Positions 34,525 to 42,704 of a stretch of DNA of 64,000 nt are shown piece after piece. This DNA comes from Bacteroidaceae bacterium HV4-6-C5C (GTDB lineage Bacteria; Bacteroidota; Bacteroidia; Bacteroidales; Bacteroidaceae). The notes under the pieces are model-generated. The model saw nothing but the letters and a program-made list of their open reading frames with translations, was not told where the DNA came from and searched no databases. The position numbers and the translations under genes are program-made. The DNA is taken from contig VOIU01000019.1 of the NCBI GenBank assembly GCA_007896885.1, positions 1 through 64,000 on the forward strand, read 5' to 3'. How positions within the stretch are numbered: the first letter of the stretch is position 1; the number at the start of each line of letters is the position of its first letter.

Positions 34525-35502
34525 TCATTTATGAAGCGAGAAGTAACGCATGAATTGACTACGTTCAAAGGTGTTGACTCCGTCCAAGTCCTTCACATTC
34601 AACCTTCCTTTGAATTCATTAATGCTTTGCATTCCCTTTTGTTCCATCCAAACATTCAGAAAATTCAGATACTGATTGAGCAAGGCATAACTGTTTTGAT
34701 AGAAAGCGCTGCATATCTCTACTGCTGCTGCACCCGATAAGATTGCTTTCACTACACCTTCCGGACTGTGAATTCCTCCGGACACGGCATAATCCAGTTT
34801 ATCTACGGCTGCTGAAGCTATTCCAACCCAACGTAGAGACCGTGCCAGTTCTATTTCCGAACTAAATACCGCTCCCGAAATTTGCTTGAGGTGCTCAATA
34901 TCAATATCGGGTTGATAAAAACGATTGAAAAGCACCACGGCAGCGGCACCGTTAAGATAAAGCGCATGAATCAAAGCAATGGGATTGGTGAAATTCTTTC
35001 CCAACTTCATGATTACCGGGATCTGAACATTACTCTTTACATGTCTGAGAATGTTAACATGGTGTTGTTCGAAAGCACCGAAAGTGTAATCAACATCTGT
35101 TTGTAGCGCAAGAATATTGATTTCAATGGCATCTGCTCCTGCAGCTTCTATTTGCTTGGCTACATTCACCCATTCGGTGTCGTGATAACAGTTCATGCTT
35201 GCAATAACCGGGATCGGGCATACTTTTTTAGTTTCTCTGATTAGTCCCAAATACTCGCCCAATTGGTTTTCGCGCATGAATTCCACCAGATAATCACTTC
35301 CTTCGGCATAAGATCCCATGTCACCCTGCCAATCGGCATCTTTCATGACCTGTTCTTCGAAGAGTGATTTAAGGACTATGGCTCCCGCACCTGCCTCATA
35401 AAGTTTTTTATTTTTTTCGGGGCTGTCGGTTAGTCCTGAACTGCTGACAATAATGGGGTTTCTTAATTTTAACCCTGCATAAGTAGTTTCTAATGATGCC
35501 AT
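34525..35502 (-). CDS. Dihydroorotate-dehydrogenase-like flavoprotein
   Basis: 325 residues with the FMN-binding (beta/alpha)8 barrel of PyrD: LKLRNPIIVSSSGLTDSPEK at the N-terminus, the FMN lysine in IMKLGKNFTN, and AVSGGIHSPEGVVKAILSGA near the C-terminus. The catalytic loop NxSxPN of true dihydroorotate dehydrogenases is replaced by EINILALQTDVDY, with no Cys or Ser base, so orotate synthesis is unlikely. These PyrD-like paralogues are common in Bacteroidetes and their reaction is unknown. A YggS-type gene lies upstream on the same strand. Confidence 0.8.
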   Translation of the reverse strand: MASLETTYAGLKLRNPIIVSSSGLTDSPEKNKKLYEAGAGAIVLKSLFEEQVMKDADWQGDMGSYAEGSDYLVEFMRENQLGEYLGLIRETKKVCPIPVIASMNCYHDTEWVNVAKQIEAAGADAIEINILALQTDVDYTFGAFEQHHVNILRHVKSNVQIPVIMKLGKNFTNPIALIHALYLNGAAAVVLFNRFYQPDIDIEHLKQISGAVFSSEIELARSLRWVGIASAAVDKLDYAVSGGIHSPEGVVKAILSGAAAVEICSAFYQNSYALLNQYLNFLNVWMEQKGMQSINEFKGRLNVKDLDGVNTFERSQFMRYFSLHK

Positions 35503-35583
35503 GATAATTAGTTTTATTGGTTATACTTAAATTAAAGTGCCTGATTCGCGTTCAATACCAGTATCTTTCAATACTTGCCCGGT

Positions 35584-36249
35584 TCAATACACCCTTTCTC
35601 CGAAGATATTGCTACCAATGCGTACCAATGTGCTTCCTGATTCAATAGCCAAATGGTAGTCGTGCGACATTCCCATTGACAGCTCTTTGAAAGACTCCAT
35701 GTCAGTGAACCATTGTTGTTTTACTTCTTTGAAAAATTCGCTTAAAAAACAGAATTCCTTTTTAATTTGTTTGCGGTCATCGGTGTTTGTTGCCATTCCC
35801 ATTAATCCGCATAGCCGTATATTTTGCAATTCTTTCCAGTCCTCTTTGTGAAATACCTCGCGGCATTCATCGAAACTGAAACCGAATTTAGTTTCCTCTT
35901 CGGCTATGTGTATTTGCAGCAGGCAGTTGATCACTTTATCCGCTTTTGCAGCTTGTTTGTTGATCTCAACCAACAGCTTATAGCTGTCCACACCATGAAT
36001 GAGGCTGACGTAAGGAATAATATATTTTATTTTATTCGATTGCAGATGCCCGATAAAGTGCCATTCAATGTCTTTGGGTAGGCTTTCGTACTTGCCCGTC
36101 ATCTCTTGCACTTTACTTTCTCCAAAAACTCTTTGACCAGCCTTATAGGCTTCTTCGATAGCTTCATTCGGATGAAATTTGGACACAGCTACCAGTCGCA
36201 CCCCTTCGGGTAGTTCGCTTAGTATTTGCTTAATATTCTCTTCAATCAT
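35584..36249 (-). CDS. YggS/PLPBP-family PLP homeostasis protein
   Basis: About 221 residues from the ATG at 36249 (MIEENIKQILSEL); an ATG two codons earlier is equally possible. It is the single-domain fold-type III barrel that binds pyridoxal phosphate: VRLVAVSKFHPNEAIEEAY holds the PLP lysine, with WHFIGHLQSNKIKYI, LMGMATNT and the phosphate-binding LSMGMSHDYHLAIESGSTLV then RIGSNIFG. Family members regulate free PLP and amino-acid balance with no known catalysis. DUF4494 lies just upstream; the two may be one transcript. Confidence 0.93.
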   Translation of the reverse strand: MIEENIKQILSELPEGVRLVAVSKFHPNEAIEEAYKAGQRVFGESKVQEMTGKYESLPKDIEWHFIGHLQSNKIKYIIPYVSLIHGVDSYKLLVEINKQAAKADKVINCLLQIHIAEEETKFGFSFDECREVFHKEDWKELQNIRLCGLMGMATNTDDRKQIKKEFCFLSEFFKEVKQQWFTDMESFKELSMGMSHDYHLAIESGSTLVRIGSNIFGERVY

Positions 36250-36292
36250 AATCATTGCTTCTATTTAGCGTGCTCCAAAAATCAGTTCAATC

Positions 36293-36757
36293 TTATACCT
36301 CCGGTTTATCGTTTGGTTCGGAGCTGTAAGGATATACATCCATAATAGCTGTTTCCGCTACCGATCCAATCTGATAATCTGCCATTGTACCTTTCATACC
36401 CTCGTCGAGTTTCTTTACGGCATCTCTTAAATCGGAAGCTTGAACAAGAATTTGGGTTGATGTTTTCTTTTCCGCTCCACTTTTTTCATCCAATGTAATA
36501 AATATCAGTTTACATTTGAACCATCTGTCGGCAGCTTCTTCATCACTTGAAAATAATTCGCTGTAGTTGGCCCGTTTAATGTCCGATACGGTGAATTCAC
36601 CTGATATGAATGGAGTCATCTCTTCAATAATTCGTGCTTCGGCTTCGGTAAAGCTGAGTGCATCTACCAAGTACGGCTCTGTTACTTTTTTATTCATCCC
36701 GTTTTCCATTGTCTTCTCGTACCGAATTTTGCACTCGAACCATGTATGCATTGCCAT
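36293..36757 (-). CDS. DUF4494 family protein
   Basis: 154 residues; the frame starts MAMHTWFECKIRYEKTMENG, and MHTWF at 36751 is an alternative start. The sequence has two internally similar halves, each with a W-F-x-C-K motif (TWFECKIRYEKT, RWFKCKLIFITLDEKSGAEK), followed by a K/T-rich strand and an E/A-rich helix, suggesting an ancient duplication. This is DUF4494, found in Bacteroidetes; function unknown. No signal peptide or membrane span, so it is probably cytosolic. Lies 44 bases upstream of the YggS-type gene on the same strand. Confidence 0.8.
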   Translation of the reverse strand: MAMHTWFECKIRYEKTMENGMNKKVTEPYLVDALSFTEAEARIIEEMTPFISGEFTVSDIKRANYSELFSSDEEAADRWFKCKLIFITLDEKSGAEKKTSTQILVQASDLRDAVKKLDEGMKGTMADYQIGSVAETAIMDVYPYSSEPNDKPEV

Positions 36758-36991
36758 AGTCTGTTTTTAATTTTATTCTAGTTGATAATCTGTTATTTTA
36801 TACTCTACAAAGATAAACTAAAAATAATAATATTAATCGTTGTGGCGGCTGTAAGATATGAACAAAATATGTAAAGTATTGTATAAGAGGAACTCTTTTT
36901 TTAGACTATTATTTTTTGTGGTGATGAACTTTTGGAGAATATGATTTGTTGTTTTGCTATATTAAATTGATAAACGATTAAAAATAAAATT

Positions 36992-37492
36992 ATGTCAACT
37001 ACAAATTTTAAAGGTGCACCGGTAAAAGTAGCCGGTAAGTTCATTGAAAAAGGAGCTGTAGCTCCCGATTTTGCTTTGGTAAAAACAGATTTATCTTCTC
37101 TTTCTTTAAAAGATCTGAAGGGAAAGAATGTAGTATTAAACATCTTTCCAAGCCTTGATACAAGTGTGTGTGCCACTTCAGTGAGAAAGTTCAATAAACT
37201 AGCTGCTGGCCTGCCGGACACAGTTGTGCTGGCTGTATCGAAAGATCTTCCTTTTGCTCATGCTCGTTTCTGTAGTACAGAAGGCATTGAGAATGTTATT
37301 CCGGTTTCCGACTTTCGTGTTTCTGATTTTGATGTAAAATATGGTGTTCTCATGGAAGATGGACCGTTGGCGGGATTACTTGCTCGGGCGGTTGTGGTAG
37401 TTGATAAAGAAGGTAAGGTGGCTTATACGGAGTTGGTACCTGAAATAACCCAGGAGCCTGACTATGATAAAGCTATTGCTGCTCTTAAGTGA
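36992..37492 (+). CDS. tpx: Thiol peroxidase (atypical 2-Cys peroxiredoxin)
   Basis: 166 residues. It reduces hydroperoxides with thioredoxin as reductant. The peroxidatic cysteine is C60 in PSLDTSVCATSVRKF and the resolving cysteine C94 in FCSTEGIENV, the spacing of E. coli Tpx (C61/C95). The thioredoxin-fold motifs APDFALVKTDL and NIFPSL are intact. In Bacteroides tpx is under OxyR-type oxidative control, but no operator can be assigned; the upstream 230 bases are AT-rich. Followed by a very long hairpin. Confidence 0.96.
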   Translation: MSTTNFKGAPVKVAGKFIEKGAVAPDFALVKTDLSSLSLKDLKGKNVVLNIFPSLDTSVCATSVRKFNKLAAGLPDTVVLAVSKDLPFAHARFCSTEGIENVIPVSDFRVSDFDVKYGVLMEDGPLAGLLARAVVVVDKEGKVAYTELVPEITQEPDYDKAIAALK

Positions 37493-37564
37493 TGTAGAAA
37501 TTTCCTTTGTTTAGCCGGGTAATATGAAAATGTTTCTTAGGTCGAACAAAGGATGGTAAAACTA

Positions 37565-37686
37565 AAAGAGGTTGCTCTAAAGGTATATCACAGACTGCAC
37601 AGTATTTTAATATTTTTGATTATCACTATATAATTCAGGATAATCTGTGTAGCTGGTGACATTTTTAGAGTAACCTCTTTCTTTTT
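37565..37686 (+). terminator. Long nested hairpin / terminator between tpx and dedA
   Basis: AAAGAGGTTGCTCTAAA (37565-37581) pairs with TTTAGAGTAACCTCTTT (37664-37680) with one G-U, and a CTTTTT tract follows. Inside, TCAC/GTGA, GCACAG/CTGTGT and GATTATC/GATAATC also pair, so the whole 116 bases can form one extended rod. It ends the tpx transcript and could also stop dedA-strand RNA; it may be a stable small RNA in its own right. Confidence 0.55.
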
Positions 37687-37718
37687 GCAATATTTTTATC
37701 TTGCCCTTTTGGGTGACT

Positions 37719-38357
37719 TTATTTTTTCTTCATGCCTTTATAAATGAAGAATCCGATGACAAATATTGTTGCCCCTAAAAAGACATAACCTATCTCGTGA
37801 CTGTATTCCGTAACTCTTGCCAAAAGTTGTTCTTCTGTTTCAATGCCCGGAACAGTGGAAAGATAGTATCCGATGGATGCTAAAATAATATTCCAAAGTC
37901 CTGCTCCAAGAGTAGTATACAATAAGAATGTGCTCAACTTCATCCTTACCAGACCGGCTGGAATGGAAATGAGATGACGGACAGCGGGTATTAATCTTCC
38001 GATAAAGGTAGACAGCGCCCCACGCTTATTGAAGAAATCTTCCGAATGCTTTACTTTAGCTTCGTTTACCAGGCACATGTGTCCGAAACGGCTATTTGCA
38101 AATTTGTAGACTAATGGACGTCCCAGTAATTTGGCAAGCGTATAGTTGATCAAAGCTCCCAAGTCGGCACCAATAGTGGCAAACAATACAACAAGATAAA
38201 TATTCAGTTCATGACTAACTGCTGCCTTATATGCAGCAGGTGGAACAACAAGCTCCGAGGGTAGAGGTATGAACGAACTTTCAATGGTCATCAACAAAGT
38301 AATAGTCCAATAATTAAGGTTATCCAGACACCACTGAATGAAACTGACAGATTCCAT
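37719..38357 (-). CDS. DedA/SNARE-associated family membrane protein
   Basis: 212 residues. Opening amphipathic segments ESSFIPLPSELVVPPAA and the hallmark FIGRLIPAVRHLISIPAG identify the DedA family, implicated in flipping undecaprenyl phosphate and phospholipids across the inner membrane. Several re-entrant and transmembrane helices are visible (about 15-45, 55-75, 140-160, 175-205), ending in a lysine tail KGMKKK. All three conserved family features (Glu/Pro, Gly-x-Arg, Pro-x-x-Arg) are present. Single gene, separated from the TPR gene by 18 bases. Confidence 0.92.
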   Translation of the reverse strand: MESVSFIQWCLDNLNYWTITLLMTIESSFIPLPSELVVPPAAYKAAVSHELNIYLVVLFATIGADLGALINYTLAKLLGRPLVYKFANSRFGHMCLVNEAKVKHSEDFFNKRGALSTFIGRLIPAVRHLISIPAGLVRMKLSTFLLYTTLGAGLWNIILASIGYYLSTVPGIETEEQLLARVTEYSHEIGYVFLGATIFVIGFFIYKGMKKK

Positions 38358-38375
38358 GTTGTTATAGTTGTTTTG

Positions 38376-39797
38376 TTATTTCAATGCTTTAATGACTTTT
38401 TCCATATACGATGCCATGTCTTTGTCATCGCTATTGCTCAATTCGTCCAATACCGCTTCAAATTCCTCCATCTGGAAAGGATTTTGACATCGACTGTTAT
38501 ATTTCACGAAATTCTCTTTATCACGTAGAACCATATAAAGTAGTGCAAGTCTTTCGTTGATCCCTTCATAATGCGGGTCCAGTTCCGATACTTTTTCGAA
38601 TGCATATTTAGCAAATTCCAAAGCACCCATTTCAAGACTGTGTATTCCTATTTCGTGCCATATATCGGGATGCTGTGATATTTTAATGGCCTTATTCCAT
38701 GATTCGAAAGCTTTCTTTGAATTATCTTCTTCAAAATAAATCCTACCTTCTATAACATATAGATCTGCTACATCCGGTTCAAGCGTAATTGCTTTTTTGC
38801 AATATTGATGTGCTTTGCGCTTCTTCTTCAATTTAGCAAGACATAATGCAGCATGGATATACAAATCGGGCAGGATAGCATAATCATTGATTCCCTCATT
38901 GTATTCTATTGCTTTCTCGAAATTATCAAGTGCTTCCTGCCATTCATTCCGCGCCAATTTAGTGTAGGCGAGAAATGTAAATGTGAAATCGGGTGACACA
39001 CCATTCAGCTCTTTAGCTTTTTCGTAGTTATCTACGGCTTCTTGGTCGTTTCCTAATTGTTGGAAACAATGCCCTTTTAAGATATAAGCGTCTACAAATT
39101 CATCATCGCTGATTAATGCATAGTCACATGCTTCTATGGCTTTATCAAGAATACGCTGTTCGAAGTAACACTTCGCCAGCCCAACCCAATATGGAGCGGA
39201 GTATGGGTTAATATCTATCAGGCGGTTGTATAGCTTCTCCGCTTCCGGAAATGAATTATCCGCAAATTTCGAATCGGCCATTACCGCTAGATATGCTTCT
39301 GAATCGCCATGCTTTTCGGAACCGGTATTTAGCCATTCTATGGCTTTATCCGGAAATCCTACTTCAAGGTACATATAAGCTACATCTATAAGGCTAGTCA
39401 GCTCTTCTTTGTCCTCTATTGTTTCTAGCAAATCTTCCGCTTCTCCAATTTCGCCGTCTTCCAGCATGAAATGGGCACGTATAATCTTAGACTCGGATGA
39501 ATAGATATCATCGAGATTTTCAACAATCTCCCTCGCTTTATCACTTTGATCATCATCAATATAGATATAAGCCTTTTCTATTAATAGAGAGGTGTTGTTA
39601 GGATGAAGTTGAAGACCGTAGTCGGCAACCTCAATAGCTTTATTATATTTTCTCTTGACACTGTACCAGTCTGCCAGATCTGCCAGATCATCAGCATCCA
39701 TGTACAAAGGTTTCTTAGCTTCCCTTGCAGCTTCATACTGTTCGGCAAGTTGTTGTAACTCTTTGTCTCTTCCGGACAGCAGGTTTTTATTGTTCAT
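38376..39797 (-). CDS. Large tetratricopeptide repeat protein
   Basis: 473 residues, nearly all TPR or TPR-like helical hairpins in tandem from about residue 45 to 440. Typical units read AIEVADYGLQLHPNNTSLLI, EAYLAVMADSKFADNSFPEA and AHQYCKKAITLEPDVADLYV. No signal peptide, so cytosolic or membrane-peripheral. TPR proteins are protein-protein scaffolds; nothing in the sequence fixes a partner. The start MNNKNLLSGRDKELQQLAEQ is the first ATG after a 22-base gap from glnS, so the two are probably co-transcribed; a link to tRNA charging is not implied. Confidence 0.9.
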   Translation of the reverse strand: MNNKNLLSGRDKELQQLAEQYEAAREAKKPLYMDADDLADLADWYSVKRKYNKAIEVADYGLQLHPNNTSLLIEKAYIYIDDDQSDKAREIVENLDDIYSSESKIIRAHFMLEDGEIGEAEDLLETIEDKEELTSLIDVAYMYLEVGFPDKAIEWLNTGSEKHGDSEAYLAVMADSKFADNSFPEAEKLYNRLIDINPYSAPYWVGLAKCYFEQRILDKAIEACDYALISDDEFVDAYILKGHCFQQLGNDQEAVDNYEKAKELNGVSPDFTFTFLAYTKLARNEWQEALDNFEKAIEYNEGINDYAILPDLYIHAALCLAKLKKKRKAHQYCKKAITLEPDVADLYVIEGRIYFEEDNSKKAFESWNKAIKISQHPDIWHEIGIHSLEMGALEFAKYAFEKVSELDPHYEGINERLALLYMVLRDKENFVKYNSRCQNPFQMEEFEAVLDELSNSDDKDMASYMEKVIKALK

Positions 39798-39819
39798 TTA
39801 ATGTTTTTACTCCTTTTCT

Positions 39820-41559
39820 TTACTTGTTTATTTTTCCCCAAGTGTCCTTCAAACCGACTGTACGGTTAAACACCATTTTGTCCGGTGTGGAATCGGGATC
39901 TACATTGAAGTAACCGATGCGCTGGAATTGTAAGTAACTGTATGGTTTCATTCCGGCAACGAATTTCTCAATATAGCATTTGGGTAATATTTTCAGTGAA
40001 TCCGGATTGATGACTTCTTTCATTGCTTCCAATGTGCTGCAATTCTTGGCTTCCGCCACGGCAGCTATTTCATCACGAGGATTCTCTACTTGCCATAATC
40101 TATCGTACAATCGAACTTCTGCTTCTATGCAGTGTCCGCAACTTACCCAATGAAGCGTACCTTTTACTTTCCGGCTTGCTTCGGGCATGCCACTGCGGGT
40201 TTGAGCATCATATTCGCAATAAACTTCGGTAATTTCACCGTTCTCATCTTTTTTGCAACCCGTACATTTTACGATGTACGCATTCTTGAGTCTGACTTCC
40301 TGTCCCGGAGTCATGCGGAAATATTTCTTGGGTGCATCTTCCATAAAATCTTCACGCTCCATCCAAAGTTCACGGCTGAACTCAATGATATGACTACCTT
40401 CTTCCTGATTTTCAGGGTTGTTGATTGCTTCCAATTCTTCCACCTGACCTTCGGGATAATTTGTGATAATCAGTTTCACCGGATTAAGCACGGCCGATAC
40501 ACGGGTAGCACGAATGTTCAGGTCTTCGCGTACAGCACTCTCCAACAATGCAAACTCATTGAGCGCATCGTATGTGGTGTAACCTATTTTGTCGATAAAC
40601 TTATGTATCGATTCGGGTGAATATCCGCGGCGACGGAATGCACAGATAGTTGGCATACGTGGATCATTCCATCCGTTAACCAATCCTTCTTTTACCAGGA
40701 TCAGCAGATTACGCTTACTCATAAGAGTATAGCTTAAGTTCAATTTGTTAAACTCGTACTGATGTGGACGATTGTCCTCCAAATCTTTATTCTCTTTCAA
40801 CCAGTCGATGAAGAGGTCGTATAGAGGGCGGTGGACTACAAACTCCAACGTACAAAGTGAATGGGTAACCCCCTCGAAAAAGTCGCTCTGACCATGTGCA
40901 AAGTCATACATTGGGTATGCCTTCCATGTTGTTCCGGTGCGATGATGCGGATGTTTTACTACCCGGTAAATAATCGGATCACGGAAGTGCATGTTGGGGT
41001 TGGCCATATCTATTTTGGCACGTAACACCATGGCACCTTCTTCAATCTCACCGCTGTTCATCTTACGAAAAAGCTCAAGGCTCTCTGCGACGGGGCGGTT
41101 ACGATAAGGACTTTCCACACCCGGTTGGGTAGGAGTACCTTTTTGTTGAGCTATTTGTTCGGAAGATTGCTCGTCAATATAAGCTTTTCCTTCCTCAATA
41201 AGGCGGATGGCGAAATCCCAGAGTTGCTGGAAATAATCGGATGCATAATATTCATTACCCCATTGGTAACCCAGCCATTGAATGTCTTCCTTGATTGCTT
41301 CCACGTATTCCACATCCTCCTTTGTAGGGTTGGTGTCGTCGAAGCGTAAGTTGCATATACCACCGTGAGAGGCTGCAATGCCGAAGTCCATACATATAGC
41401 TTTTGCATGACCGATATGGAGATACCCGTTAGGTTCCGGCGGGAAGCGAGTCTGAACTTTTCCCCCGTTTTTACCTTCTTTCAAGTCCTTCTCTACGATC
41501 TGTTCTATGAAGTTGAGGCTTTTTTTCTCAACCGTTTCTTCGCTTTTTATATCTGCCAT
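39820..41559 (-). CDS. glnS: Glutaminyl-tRNA synthetase
   Basis: 579 residues, full length. Class I signatures are PNGYLHIGHAKAICMDF (HIGH motif) and LMSKRNLLIL (KMSKR equivalent). The catalytic domain runs to about residue 340, with the anticodon-binding beta-barrel domains after it (VKLIITNYPEGQ, EVYCEYDAQTRSG). It charges tRNA-Gln with glutamine. Bacteria that carry GlnS can dispense with the GatCAB transamidation route for this tRNA. It starts about 18 bases beyond the pstS end. Confidence 0.96.
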   Translation of the reverse strand: MADIKSEETVEKKSLNFIEQIVEKDLKEGKNGGKVQTRFPPEPNGYLHIGHAKAICMDFGIAASHGGICNLRFDDTNPTKEDVEYVEAIKEDIQWLGYQWGNEYYASDYFQQLWDFAIRLIEEGKAYIDEQSSEQIAQQKGTPTQPGVESPYRNRPVAESLELFRKMNSGEIEEGAMVLRAKIDMANPNMHFRDPIIYRVVKHPHHRTGTTWKAYPMYDFAHGQSDFFEGVTHSLCTLEFVVHRPLYDLFIDWLKENKDLEDNRPHQYEFNKLNLSYTLMSKRNLLILVKEGLVNGWNDPRMPTICAFRRRGYSPESIHKFIDKIGYTTYDALNEFALLESAVREDLNIRATRVSAVLNPVKLIITNYPEGQVEELEAINNPENQEEGSHIIEFSRELWMEREDFMEDAPKKYFRMTPGQEVRLKNAYIVKCTGCKKDENGEITEVYCEYDAQTRSGMPEASRKVKGTLHWVSCGHCIEAEVRLYDRLWQVENPRDEIAAVAEAKNCSTLEAMKEVINPDSLKILPKCYIEKFVAGMKPYSYLQFQRIGYFNVDPDSTPDKMVFNRTVGLKDTWGKINK

Positions 41560-41615
41560 AATGCTCTAATACTACTATTTGAGCTACAAAAGTATGATAT
41601 TTTTTTCTTATTCCC

Positions 41616-42434
41616 TTATTTCACCGGAATATATCCTCCTTTTTTAATAATTTCTTGTCCTGTAGGAGATAGAATGTAATGCATGAGTGAGGAAACTTGT
41701 TTTTCTTTTTTTACGTCGTAGTAATAGAATAACGGGCGGACAATAGGATAAGTTTTATTGATAGCTGTCTCCATGCTAGGAAGCGCATAATGCTTTCCGT
41801 CGTAGGAAACGCTTAGTGCTTTGACATGCCGTGAAAGGTAAGCCAATCCTACATATCCTATGGCACCTTTTGTCTGGCTAACCGACTGAATGATGGCACC
41901 GGTGGCGGGCATGGATAAACTGCCGCTCATATAGTTTTTATTTTTCAGAACGCTTTCTTTGAAGAACTCATAGGTCCCCGAAGATGTTTCACGCGAGTAG
42001 ACTATGATTTTCCGATCATCTCCGCCGACTTCTTTCCAATTTGTTATCTTGCCACGGAATATACCTTCCAATTGTTCTCTGGTAAGCTTTCTTACCGGAT
42101 TGGTGGGATTGACTACTACAGCAAGAGCATCATAAGCGATGATAACCTCTTTTATATCTTTTCCGGCAGCTTTCACCTTCATCTTCTCGCTGAATTTAAT
42201 AGCTCTTGAAGCCATGGCTATGTCTGTAGTTTCATCAAGTAAGGCTGATATCCCTACTCCGGTGCCTCCCCCTGTCACTGTAACACGGGTATTTGAAGTT
42301 TGATTCATAAATTTCTCGGCGGTTTGCTGGGCAATAGGCAGTACGGTGTCGCTACCCTTAATACGTTGGGCACTTATATTCGCCGTCAATAAAATAAAAC
42401 AAATGGATAATAAGGTGATTGCTTTTGTTCTCAT
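41616..42434 (-). CDS. pstS: Phosphate ABC transporter substrate-binding protein
   Basis: 272 residues with signal MRTKAITLLSICFILLTANI and cleavage near SAQ (about 23). A periplasmic phosphate-binding protein: the ligand loop is RIKGSDTVLPIAQQTAEKFM plus GGGTGVGISALLDETTDI, and the domain-2 stretch KLTREQLEGIFRGKITNWKE then VGGDD, with the second ligand site YSRETSSGTYEFF. It lacks a lipobox cysteine, so it is free in the periplasm. It faces away from pstC across 270 bases; the divergent region has Pho-box-like repeats. The ITNWKEVGG motif is repeated inside PstC. Confidence 0.95.
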   Translation of the reverse strand: MRTKAITLLSICFILLTANISAQRIKGSDTVLPIAQQTAEKFMNQTSNTRVTVTGGGTGVGISALLDETTDIAMASRAIKFSEKMKVKAAGKDIKEVIIAYDALAVVVNPTNPVRKLTREQLEGIFRGKITNWKEVGGDDRKIIVYSRETSSGTYEFFKESVLKNKNYMSGSLSMPATGAIIQSVSQTKGAIGYVGLAYLSRHVKALSVSYDGKHYALPSMETAINKTYPIVRPLFYYYDVKKEKQVSSLMHYILSPTGQEIIKKGGYIPVK

Positions 42435-42564
42435 GTAACAAATTATTTATGTATTAAATGTATGCTGCATATTCTCATGTTCGTTGTTCCATAATGTCCG
42501 ACTTGGCAAAATGCGAATAGCCGGATTCTCTTTTTCGTTTACGTTGCAAATAAATAAAACACAT

Positions 42565-42618
42565 ATTACAATAACATTACAAGAATACCGATTTTCCTTA
42601 TTGTAACAAGTTCGTAAT
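42565..42618. promoter_or_regulatory. Pho-box-like direct repeats between pstS and pstC
   Basis: ATTACAA-4-ATTACAA at 42565-42582 and, in opposite sense, TTGTAAC-4-TCGTAAT at 42601-42618. Two 7-base direct repeats with an 11-base period is the layout of PhoB/PhoP boxes in E. coli and B. subtilis, one for each divergent promoter. Two TTTC(T) half-sites with a 6-base gap (TTTGAAA/TTTCAAA, 42622-42641) follow. The consensus of the Bacteroides regulator is not known, so this is inference. Confidence 0.45.
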
Positions 42619-42704
42619 ATGTTTGAAATCTTTCTTTCAAATGTTAGTCACAGCTTCTTAATACAAGTCATGTTCCTTTGCACTTGAAATCTCAGTAAAC
42701 AGAT

